Shown: positions 1-5,606 of the stretch, one piece after another
Layout of the letters: each line of letters starts with the position of its first letter
Position numbering within the stretch: the first letter of the stretch is position 1
Assembly (NCBI GenBank): GCA_023249935.1
Contig: JAHFBQ010000072.1
Location: forward strand, 1 to 5,746
Origin: a bacterium
GTDB lineage: Bacteria > Babelota > Babeliae > Babelales > RVW-14
Direction of reading: 5' to 3'
Length of the DNA stretch: 5,746 nt
Notes under the pieces: model-generated
What the model saw: the letters and a program-made list of their open reading frames with translations, nothing else
Databases searched by the model: none
Told to the model about the DNA's origin: nothing
Translations under genes and position numbers: made by a program

Positions 1-445
1 GCTGGTCAATGAGCGGATAGGAATGTACTGTTTGTTCGAAAATTGGGCTAGTGATTTAAAAAAAGTAGCTCCTGACGAGGAAAGCCTTGGATACAGCGAT
101 GCCTTGCAAGCATGCGGTGATGTTGATTATTGGCGACGAGGTAATGGCAAATATGTGCCGGTGAAGTTACTGCTTACTATTGAAAGGCCACGAGGAGCTC
201 GGTAGCATCGTGTGGTCTTGAGAGAGCTTGTCATGGGCGATGGTATGAGTATTGTCTTTGACAGTACCACATGTGCAATAGGGGACAATCTGCCTGTTCC
301 ATAATGTTTTGACCGCATATGTGGTATTGAAAGCACACAGGGTATAATTGACAGGGATTGCAATAGATCGACAATACAAATAAAGAGTATTGATAGGACT
401 GGTAATGGCAAGATTTGTGTCCATTTAAGCACTGAAGAAGCATAA
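1..445 (+). pseudogene. Decayed member of the tandem exported-protein family (3' part, two in-frame stops)
   Basis: Reading frame 2 stays in register from the window edge to a TAA at 443-445 but is broken by TAG at 203-205 and TAA at 302-304. The translated pieces match the three intact genes downstream. LVN-x-x-IG-x-x-C-x-F at the left edge, a second Cys (QAC) 28 residues later and V-PVKL-x-LTI match their first domain. After the first stop, RVVLRELV matches the end of that domain, and GMSIVFD followed by a beta-rich tail matches the C-terminal domain of the 1278 and 2407 genes. The linker and the first strand of the second domain, over 100 residues in those relatives, are missing, so an in-frame deletion is likely as well as the nonsense changes. 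The 5' end lies outside the window. Two different stop codons make programmed readthrough unlikely. I am confident of the homology and fairly confident that the gene is dead. Confidence 0.8.
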
Positions 446-470
446 GAAATTGCACTAAATATATGCACAT

Positions 471-500
471 TTGACGAAGTGTAGCGCTGTCTCATATCTT
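471..500 (+). promoter_or_regulatory. Possible sigma70-type promoter for the exported-protein operon
   Basis: TTGACG at 471-476 is followed after 18 bp by TATCTT at 495-500, four of six matches to a -10 box. It lies just after the pseudogene ends and would give a leader of roughly 45 nt to the GTG at 552. The match is modest in a T-rich region and no terminator separates it from the pseudogene, so transcription could also start further upstream. Confidence 0.3.
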
Positions 501-540
501 GTTTTGCAGTGTATTTGATCTTGGGCAATTATTTTGTTAC

Positions 541-546
541 AAGGTG
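541..546 (+). promoter_or_regulatory. Ribosome binding site deciding a GTG start
   Basis: AAGGTG sits 5 nt before GTG 552. The downstream paralogue has AAGGGG at 1267-1272, also 5 nt before a GTG, and in both the GTG is followed by AATAA. This shared layout favours GTG 552 over the TTG at 534, which would lie upstream of the Shine-Dalgarno sequence. Confidence 0.6.
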
Positions 547-551
547 TTGAT

Positions 552-1253
552 GTGAATAAGAAGAGTAGGTTCTACGCGTTTGTGTTTTTAGGCGGTACTT
601 TTTTTGCTATGACGGCATTTGTCAATGCAGGTCTCTCGATGACAGAAGATGTGCGACATCGGCTTGAGCGTATTCTGATATCAGAAGAACCAGAACTACT
701 GTTGAAAACGTTGGTAGGTGTGAGTGGTCAGTGGTTTGAGAACTCCGGTGTGTGGCAAGCTGCCGGAAGAAGTGATTATTATAACATTATAAAAATGTTA
801 TTGGCCAAAGACACATGGACATATGTGTGTCTCGATGATTATCCTTTACCCGATTTTGTGTTGGTGAATGTGAGATTGGGGCAGCTGTGCATATTTGGGC
901 TTTTTGTACGGGATCGAGAAATGATTCTGTGTGGCTATGCGGCAGCGGCGGACTATCAACAATGTCGTAATCTACTAGTTAAGGTTGGTGATGGTAAGTT
1001 TAAAACTCATTTGGAGCCTGTATCTCTACAGGTGAGTATTGAGTCGTCTCCATCACATACTGATGAGCGGATTACTCTGCGATTAGTAGAGCAACGGCCT
1101 CCACCTCCTTCTTATGATAAAGTCCCGCCTCCGCCGCTCTATGATCAAGCAGTACAATATCTCTCTCCTGCGCATGTACGGCAATTGGCCCATAGAGGGC
1201 CTCCTCCGCCCTACGTGCGTACAGCGGAAGTTATAACAGAAGAAAATAAGTAA
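552..1253 (+). CDS. Exported protein, first domain of the tandem family plus PPxY-rich tail
   Basis: Unrecognised 233-residue protein. A Lys/Arg n-region (residues 2-6) and a hydrophobic stretch (7-24) end in VNA, with cleavage likely after A26. The mature start GLSM and the following RHRLER helix match both downstream paralogues. The first domain carries IIKMLLAKDT (79-88), FVLVN (102-106), CIF (113-115), a second family-wide Cys at 138 and a final strand pair around EPVSLQVSI and ITLRLVE. The paralogues continue into a second domain, whereas this protein switches at 182 to a proline-rich tail with PPSY (185-188), PPLY (194-197) and PPPY (218-221). PPxY is the established ligand of eukaryotic WW domains, including those of NEDD4-family ubiquitin ligases. 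Its presence suggests a host-directed protein, but that is inference. The gene lies 24 nt before the next start, so co-transcription is likely. The start is GTG 552, with TTG 534 a weaker option. Confidence 0.85.
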   Translation: MNKKSRFYAFVFLGGTFFAMTAFVNAGLSMTEDVRHRLERILISEEPELLLKTLVGVSGQWFENSGVWQAAGRSDYYNIIKMLLAKDTWTYVCLDDYPLPDFVLVNVRLGQLCIFGLFVRDREMILCGYAAAADYQQCRNLLVKVGDGKFKTHLEPVSLQVSIESSPSHTDERITLRLVEQRPPPPSYDKVPPPPLYDQAVQYLSPAHVRQLAHRGPPPPYVRTAEVITEENK

Positions 1254-1266
1254 TTCTATTGAATGC

Positions 1267-1272
1267 AAGGGG
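1267..1272 (+). promoter_or_regulatory. Ribosome binding site deciding a GTG start
   Basis: AAGGGG lies 5 nt before GTG 1278, the same arrangement as at 541-546. An ATG at 1263 overlaps the front of this site and has no good Shine-Dalgarno of its own, so it is the less likely start. The stretch ATGCAAGGGGT at 1263-1273 recurs at 2373-2383 near the end of this gene, ahead of the next paralogue. Confidence 0.55.
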
Positions 1273-1277
1273 TTGTG

Positions 1278-2414
1278 GTGAATAAAAATATGATGAGGGC
1301 ATTTATATTTTTGAGTTGCAGTGCTTGGTCCGCATTGTCATATGCAAGTGCTGGCATTGAAATGGCACAGGCGATTCGAGCAAGGCTTGCTGCAAAAGAT
1401 GATCTGGCGTTGCTGTGTTATGCTCAAGGATTACAATCGTGTATTGCGAGTAAAGGTTATGGAGGGGTTATAGATGTGCTTTTATCGCCAGATACCACAA
1501 CGTTTAAGCAGGTGGTAGTGCGACCAGGATCTTCTCAGGATAGGACGACGGTTGTGCAGTTTGTGTTAGTGAACCATCGTTTGCGTAAGCATTGTGTTTT
1601 TGATCGATTATTGTCTGATGATGGTGTGTCACTTAATCGCAAAGCAAGACGAGATAATGTATTTAGGCCGATTTGTAATCAGCTTATTTCATATTTTGAT
1701 AATGTTGATTATGAAGCTCCTGGTTCGCGGTGTGAACCTGTTAAGCTTGAAATCGTGATACTACCGCCCAGCGGTGGTGGTGATGCGGTTCTTACGTTGA
1801 GAGAAATTGTTGGGTGGCAACCAGCTCAGCAAGAAGAGGTGACCCAAGCAGTTTTTGAAACACATATGAATAGAGCGGCATCACACCAGCATACGGTATC
1901 TAGCCAGGTTGCTGCTCAGCACCATCAGCAACCTGTGCCGACTGTGCTACGGCAGCAACCGGTAACTCACGATCCAGTAGTACAATTTGGTTCTCTGCCG
2001 CCATATCCACAACCACCACGTTCCGTACAACCAAGACTTCTAAATTTTTCATTTGATATGAATGTTTTTAGGCCGCAAGTAATTAAGTATGACGATGCTG
2101 TATTACGTCTTGCTGCAGGTGTATTTGGCATTTCTGAGCAAGAGGTACAGACACGTGTGTTGAATTTTTTTCATTCATGGGCAACGACTTCCGGTCAAGC
2201 ATTTCTGTTATCTGATGATGATGGTAATTCTTATCTAGAGCTCCATAGTAACGGTATGTACATTATTTTTGACAATGTAGAATGGCCAATATTTAATCGT
2301 ATTATTGAAGTGACGGCAACGAGCGCGGCATTAAATCGGTCTCCTGTCAATGTGCGTATGGCGATAGAAAGCATGCAAGGGGTCGGTCGGTTGGTTATGG
2401 TTTGTTGTGATTAA
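1278..2414 (+). CDS. Exported two-domain protein of the tandem family, with Gln/His/Pro-rich linker
   Basis: Unrecognised 378-residue protein. A signal peptide (about 1-25, ending ASA) is followed by GIEM and the IRARL helix shared with its neighbours. Domain 1 has VIDVLLSPDT (64-73), FVLVNHRL (95-102), the conserved Cys pair C106 and C133, and a closing strand pair (PVKLEIVIL, then DAVLTLREI, 155-177). Residues 180-253 form a low-complexity linker rich in Gln, His and Pro that contains LPPY (240-243). Domain 2 (about 254-378) has AFLLSDDDG (308-316), LEL, GMYIIFDN (326-333) and a closing strand pair, and it resembles the C-terminus of the 2407 gene and of the pseudogene at the left edge. The conserved cysteines would suit a disulfide outside the cytoplasm. 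The last codons overlap the next gene by 8 nt (GTGATTAA), pointing to translational coupling. ATG 1263, 1290 or 1293 are alternative starts. The molecular function is unknown. Confidence 0.85.
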   Translation: MNKNMMRAFIFLSCSAWSALSYASAGIEMAQAIRARLAAKDDLALLCYAQGLQSCIASKGYGGVIDVLLSPDTTTFKQVVVRPGSSQDRTTVVQFVLVNHRLRKHCVFDRLLSDDGVSLNRKARRDNVFRPICNQLISYFDNVDYEAPGSRCEPVKLEIVILPPSGGGDAVLTLREIVGWQPAQQEEVTQAVFETHMNRAASHQHTVSSQVAAQHHQQPVPTVLRQQPVTHDPVVQFGSLPPYPQPPRSVQPRLLNFSFDMNVFRPQVIKYDDAVLRLAAGVFGISEQEVQTRVLNFFHSWATTSGQAFLLSDDDGNSYLELHSNGMYIIFDNVEWPIFNRIIEVTATSAALNRSPVNVRMAIESMQGVGRLVMVCCD

Positions 2415-3684
2415 CTTGTTTTTATTGCTGCTTGTTATTGGCAATTTTTTGCCTGTGTGCTCGCAGGTGAGCGCTGGTATACGTATGGATGTCGCTATTC
2501 GGCAACGACTTGAACAAGAACTCGAAGGCGATCTCTCTCTAGGAAAACAGGGAAACAGTAGTGGTCTTTTTAGAGATGTTTATGGGACGATTAAGCGAGG
2601 GGAAGCTTGGAGTCAGCCATTGCCACAGCCGGGGGTTATCGCTTATCGTAACGTTATACAGCTTTTGTTGGCTGAAGATACTCAGTCATATGTAGAGTTA
2701 AATGGCACTAACAGAAGATTTTTATTGGTGAATCAAAGTATTGGGATCTCTTGTCGCTTTGGTAATTTTAAACATGATGTTCTAAAATTGCACACATCAA
2801 TAGATTGGTGTGACTATCTTGTATGCTGTTTTATTGGTAGCCGTGTATCGCAGAAAATGACCAATCAATCTGTAGGTCTTGAGTTAACATTGGAAGATGA
2901 AAAAATTGCGTTAAGAGTTGTGCGCGATTCAGGGCTTTCTCAGTGGCAGCATCCGAGAGATTTGATGTCAGTGACGGCATCTGCGGCATCTCTGGCACCT
3001 GTGGTACCGTCGAGCCATCTATCTACTCGTGAGTGTTTATGGTTGCCACAACAGTATGATCCTGTTCTTGGGGTTCAACAGATTACGGGGATAAGGCTGC
3101 CAGTGAAGCCGATTTGTTTTTTGGTTCCACCTCGGGTGAGGATTAATCATCGTGTTGAACAGCTGGTCGGGATGTACAGAAGAAGTAAAAATGTTGATAA
3201 GAACCTACTTGATGAACTTACTAAAGTATGTGATTTTTTGCAGAGGCCTCCGAACGAGGAGCTGTTAAATAATCTCCTTATTCATAGCATCATAACCTAT
3301 GATAAGGAGGCTGAGATGACGGTTGTGCCTGGAGAGGTAACTTTAGAAGAAGTCTTAGAGCGGCATATACTTGTGTTAGAAGCATTGTTATCTTCGCGTG
3401 GAAAAGCGTTTTTATTGAATGATGGTCATCACATAGAACTGCAATGTGGTGACATGAGTGTTGTTTTTGATAATGCTGAGCGTAAAGTTGGACAACGACC
3501 TTGTCCATCAGTGTACAAGGTCGTTATTTGTGCCCGTCAAACGAAAGATTTAGAGGGGATTGAGAAGCGGGACATTACTGATATTCGTATAGAATATGAC
3601 CGCAATAATAACGCTTGTTATGGGGGGCCTATTCGGAGGTTAAAAGTTATTTTGCTTCCGGAAAAGGATGATGATCAAGGATGA
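2407..3684 (+). CDS. Exported two-domain protein of the tandem family, longest member
   Basis: Unrecognised 425-residue protein. Its hydrophobic N-terminus (2-19) ends in VSA, with likely cleavage after A23. The n-region has no Lys or Arg, unlike its paralogues, so the start is less secure. No ATG, GTG or TTG lies further upstream in this frame before a stop at 2365. Domain 1 shows GIRM, the IRQRLEQ helix, VIQLLLAEDT (83-92), RFLLVN (104-109), the Cys pair C116 and C140/141 and IALRVV (167-172). The linker (about 175-290) is longer and less biased than in the 1278 gene and includes a predicted helical stretch (246-295). Domain 2 has KAFLLNDG (333-340), IELQCGDMSVVFDN (343-356) and ends in RLKVILLPE and an acidic tail. 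GTG overlaps the previous stop, so coupling is likely; the best AAGGGG lies 24 nt upstream, farther than normal. The stop codon falls in a 13-bp tandem duplication that has altered the last residues. The function is unknown. Confidence 0.82.
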   Translation: MINLFLLLLVIGNFLPVCSQVSAGIRMDVAIRQRLEQELEGDLSLGKQGNSSGLFRDVYGTIKRGEAWSQPLPQPGVIAYRNVIQLLLAEDTQSYVELNGTNRRFLLVNQSIGISCRFGNFKHDVLKLHTSIDWCDYLVCCFIGSRVSQKMTNQSVGLELTLEDEKIALRVVRDSGLSQWQHPRDLMSVTASAASLAPVVPSSHLSTRECLWLPQQYDPVLGVQQITGIRLPVKPICFLVPPRVRINHRVEQLVGMYRRSKNVDKNLLDELTKVCDFLQRPPNEELLNNLLIHSIITYDKEAEMTVVPGEVTLEEVLERHILVLEALLSSRGKAFLLNDGHHIELQCGDMSVVFDNAERKVGQRPCPSVYKVVICARQTKDLEGIEKRDITDIRIEYDRNNNACYGGPIRRLKVILLPEKDDDQG

Positions 3685-3689
3685 TGATC
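3664..3689 (+). repeat. 13-bp perfect tandem duplication across a stop codon
   Basis: AAGGATGATGATC occurs twice head to tail (3664-3676 and 3677-3689). The stop of the 2407 gene (TGA 3682-3684) lies in the second copy. With one copy the frame would end DDDR-stop instead of DDDQG-stop, so the event changed only the last two residues and is probably neutral slippage. Confidence 0.8.
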
Positions 3690-3818
3690 GATGAGGTTTT
3701 TCGCCTTGACTGACCGGGCATAAATCTTGAATGTATGCGGCAGTTGAGCATGTCTCGAGCGATAAGCTTTTTATTAATCTCAGGAGTGATCAATAAGTTC
3801 TGTTAAAGTTAGTACAAT

Positions 3819-3856
3819 AAAAACGGGGCGCAGTATTTCTACTGCGCCCCGTTTTT
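3819..3856. terminator. Bidirectional intrinsic terminator between convergent genes
   Basis: A perfect 17-bp stem (3819-3835 with 3840-3856) closes a 4-nt loop (TTTC). The core is GC-rich, and five A on the left and five T on the right give a U-tract in either direction. It lies 134 nt after the plus-strand array and 11 nt after the RING gene on the minus strand, so it can end both. The 3685-3818 stretch before it contains no gene or RNA that I can identify. Confidence 0.9.
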
Positions 3857-3867
3857 GTTTTTATTTC

Positions 3868-4758
3868 TTATTTAACGAGTTGTTGGATTGTTACAATGTC
3901 GCTCTTGTCTCTGCAGGTTGGGCAAGCAAAAGGTTCTTTTTTGTTGGTAACCATGCTTGCGGTGCATTGGTTACAGAACACGTGTCTGCACGGTAGCTTG
4001 ACAACCTTATGGCCTTTCAATTCATCAGCAGTTGAGATGCACACGGCACAGAGTGGATCATTCAGTTCGATGGATGATGGCATAATGTTATTTGTTTGTA
4101 TCCAGTTTTTTAATGTGCTTGCAGTCATGGTTGTTGGTAGCGCTGTGGTCATGCTTGCGCTGCGACTTGCAGGTGCTGGTGCTGCTGGGCGGTCTGCACC
4201 AATATTGTTGCCATAGGCGGCAGCTAACTCTTCTGCATACAACTGCTGAGCGAGGAGTGCATCGCTGGCGATTTGACGAGCTTTTACGGATTCTTGTTGT
4301 GAGTACTGACGAGCGTATTCTTGCTGCGCAAGGCGTTGTGCGTAATGTGCGTCACTTTGTTCTTGAGCTTTCTTTCTTGCTGCTTCATCAAGAAGATATT
4401 GCTGTTCAGCAATTGCGCGAGATCTCTGGTCGGCTAGTTCTTGTTCCGCGAGTTTTTGAGCAAGCTGCGCATCTTGTTGAATTTGACGTTTGCGACGAGC
4501 TGCTTCGTCTGCCAGCCGTTGTTGTTCTGCCAGAGCGCGAGATCTACGGTCCGATATTTCTTGTGCCGCAACACGTTGGGCGTACAAGGCATCATTTTTG
4601 CGTCGCGCTGCTGCAGCCACAGCTTCTTGTTGTGCATCGATTGCATCTTGGTAGCTAACTACATCAATCTCATAAGCAGGGCAGGATGCGGTGCTTTGGG
4701 ATGAAGCTGCTGAGAGTAAGGTAAGAAGGGTGGCGATTGATAGTTTTGCGTTGCTCAT
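3868..4758 (-). CDS. Exported RING-finger (C3HC4) protein, candidate E3 ubiquitin ligase effector
   Basis: A 296-residue protein in three parts. Residues 1-25 look like a signal peptide (K5, hydrophobic 7-18, cleavage near STA). Residues 35-180 are Ala/Gln/Arg/Glu-rich, almost certainly helical or coiled coil, and built of 40-residue repeats. A Pro/Ala/Ser/Thr linker follows. Residues 237-282 form a complete RING-HC finger: C237, C240, C257, H259, C262, C265, C279 and C282, with spacing C-x2-C-x16-C-x-H-x2-C-x2-C-x13-C-x2-C and Pro280 before the last ligand as in active ligases. RING-HC fingers bind two zinc ions and normally recruit ubiquitin-charged E2 enzymes. Bacteria lack this system, so a eukaryotic host would be the site of action (inference). 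Each repeat opens with D-x-x-[LY]-A-x-x-[LV]-x-x-x-E, resembling ubiquitin-binding MIU helices. The start is ATG 4758 with AAAAGG 7 nt upstream. The LRR gene stops 11 bp before it, so the two are probably one operon. Domain certainty is high; ligase activity is unproven. Confidence 0.92.
   Translation of the reverse strand: MSNAKLSIATLLTLLSAASSQSTASCPAYEIDVVSYQDAIDAQQEAVAAAARRKNDALYAQRVAAQEISDRRSRALAEQQRLADEAARRKRQIQQDAQLAQKLAEQELADQRSRAIAEQQYLLDEAARKKAQEQSDAHYAQRLAQQEYARQYSQQESVKARQIASDALLAQQLYAEELAAAYGNNIGADRPAAPAPASRSASMTTALPTTMTASTLKNWIQTNNIMPSSIELNDPLCAVCISTADELKGHKVVKLPCRHVFCNQCTASMVTNKKEPFACPTCRDKSDIVTIQQLVK
4219..4593 (-). repeat. Coding tandem repeats of the RING protein (40, 40, 30 and 15 residues)
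   Basis: The coiled-coil segment consists of units starting at Asp56, Asp96, Asp136 and Asp166. The first two are full 40-residue units (4474-4593 and 4354-4473) that share the order DAxxAQ, QE, RSRA, AEQQ and DEAARxK. The third is shortened to 30 residues (4264-4353) and the fourth to 15 (4219-4263). The protein pattern is clearer than DNA identity, so the duplications are not very recent. Confidence 0.8.
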
Positions 4759-4769
4759 TTCATATCCTT

Positions 4770-5420
4770 TTACAAAGAGAGTTTTTGTAATGGTTGTGGT
4801 GGTAAAAACGCCTCAACAACTTCAATATTCATATTTCCGTGTAGTGCCAACGAGTGAAGTTTGTCGAGCATGTGTAAATCTGGCATGACGGACAATCCGC
4901 AAAAATCTAGATAAAGTTGCTCGATTTGTAAAGGCAAGTCTCCTGGATTTATGGTAATGCCTGGGTTGCCAGATAAAATAAGGATTTTTAGGTTTGGTAG
5001 AGTTTTGACCCAGTAGGGTACTGTCCTGAGTCCGCAGTTGGTTAAATTCAGTACTTCAAGGAGTTGCCACTCGGTAGGTAGGGCTGTATGTAGCTCTGTT
5101 TTCGAGAGAAATGTATGAAAGCTGGCTAGGCTTGCGGCGTCGAATTTATGGTATGGGCGAGCTTCTTCTGGTGTTGTTTTAGTTTGTATTTTCCACGGGG
5201 CGCTTGTTATAAGTCCTAGCTGTTGTGGGGTAATCTTTGATCCCGCCCAGGGTGAGGGGTGACGAGCGCTAATGAGATCTTCAGGATGGATTCCACGCCA
5301 TGAAGATTGGAAGAGTTTAAATAGTGTGCGTCTATGCATGGTGTAGGCGGTATTGACAGTGGTTATTGAGAGTGCTGCGAGCATGGTGAGTCTGTAAGTA
5401 GCGCGCATGAATGTGTTCAT
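4770..5420 (-). CDS. Exported leucine-rich-repeat protein
   Basis: A 216-residue protein. Residues 1-25 look like a signal peptide (Arg6 and Arg10, hydrophobic 11-21, cleavage near NTA). Residues 26-118 match nothing I know. From 121 there are leucine-rich repeats with LxxLxL cores: LEVLNL (121), LKILIL (144), IEQLYL (166), LHSLAL (188) and LQKLSL (211), 22-23 residues apart. Two carry a CGL continuation and end in Pro like eukaryote-type LRRs. LRRs form curved protein-binding surfaces, so this is probably a recognition protein. It stops straight after the fifth core strand without a capping segment, which may reflect C-terminal loss. I chose ATG 5420 because AAGGA (5429-5433) lies 8 nt upstream. 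The in-frame ATG at 5459 falls inside the palindromic repeat and would bury the signal peptide behind extra residues. ATG 5408 is another option. The RING gene follows 11 bp downstream, and the end of this gene forms the RING gene's ribosome binding site, so joint expression is likely. Confidence 0.85.
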   Translation of the reverse strand: MNTFMRATYRLTMLAALSITTVNTAYTMHRRTLFKLFQSSWRGIHPEDLISARHPSPWAGSKITPQQLGLITSAPWKIQTKTTPEEARPYHKFDAASLASFHTFLSKTELHTALPTEWQLLEVLNLTNCGLRTVPYWVKTLPNLKILILSGNPGITINPGDLPLQIEQLYLDFCGLSVMPDLHMLDKLHSLALHGNMNIEVVEAFLPPQPLQKLSL

Positions 5421-5453
5421 GGGAAATTTCCTTATTTGCAATAAAACCTCTCC

Positions 5454-5530
5454 TGTCATCCCAGCCTAGGCGCTGGGATCTAGGGCTATGGCAGCACGGG
5501 ATGGATCCCAGCGCCTAGGCTGGGATGACA
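5454..5530. repeat. Palindromic dispersed-type repeat, perfect 27-bp inverted arms
   Basis: Arms 5454-5480 and 5504-5530 are exact reverse complements around a 23-nt centre. Each arm also contains its own hairpin: ATCCCAGC and GCTGGGAT around a 6-nt loop that includes CTAGG. From memory, similar TGTCATCCCAGC-type palindromes are scattered in many endosymbiont genomes such as Rickettsia and Wolbachia; copy number here cannot be judged from one window. It lies between the right-edge gene's terminator and the LRR gene, so it would form a strong stem in the leader if transcription starts upstream of it. No promoter between 5421 and 5564 is convincing. Confidence 0.85.
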
Positions 5531-5564
5531 AGGGAAGACTCTTATCATAATAATTTCATTTGTT

Positions 5565-5604
5565 AAAAAAGCGGGCAGATCATTTATAACCTGCCCGCTT
5601 TTTT
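5565..5604 (-). terminator. Intrinsic terminator of the right-edge gene
   Basis: A 14-bp stem (5565-5578 with 5591-5604) has an 8-bp GC core (GCGGGCAG/CTGCCCGC) and a 12-nt loop. Read on the minus strand it ends in six U just after the stop codon at 5607-5609. The A/T flanks would also allow it to work on the plus strand. Confidence 0.85.
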
Positions 5605-5606
5605 TC

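Noticed and set aside
23..205. A free-standing 60-residue protein starting at ATG 23
   Set aside because: Codons before the ATG continue the family motif (LVN...) to the window edge, and homology resumes in the same frame after the stop, so it is a fragment of the pseudogene.
203..304. Programmed stop-codon readthrough or recoding in the first gene
   Set aside because: Two different stops (TAG, TAA) occur, no supporting structure is evident, and part of the gene is deleted. Intact paralogues have no internal stops.
127..528. Minus-strand open frame opposite the pseudogene
   Set aside because: It has no recognisable motif or good ribosome binding site and lies antisense to sequence with clear homology.
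534..551. TTG 534 as start of the first intact paralogue
   Set aside because: The Shine-Dalgarno lies downstream of it, and the paralogue supports GTG 552.
3685..3818. Small RNA or short gene in the convergent gap
   Set aside because: No open frame with an RBS, conserved motif or independent hairpin is visible apart from the terminator that follows.
4092..4658. Long plus-strand open frame opposite the RING gene
   Set aside because: It is explained by the repetitive Ala/Gln/Arg coding on the other strand. The RING ligands and repeats on the minus strand are decisive.
4684..4758. Lipoprotein signal in the RING protein (Cys26)
   Set aside because: Residues before the Cys (TAS) lack the Leu/Val/Ile at -3 expected in a lipobox, so signal peptidase I cleavage is more likely.
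5421..5459. N-terminal extension of the LRR protein from ATG 5459
   Set aside because: The ATG is part of the palindromic repeat, has a weaker Shine-Dalgarno context, and would place 13 residues before a good signal peptide.
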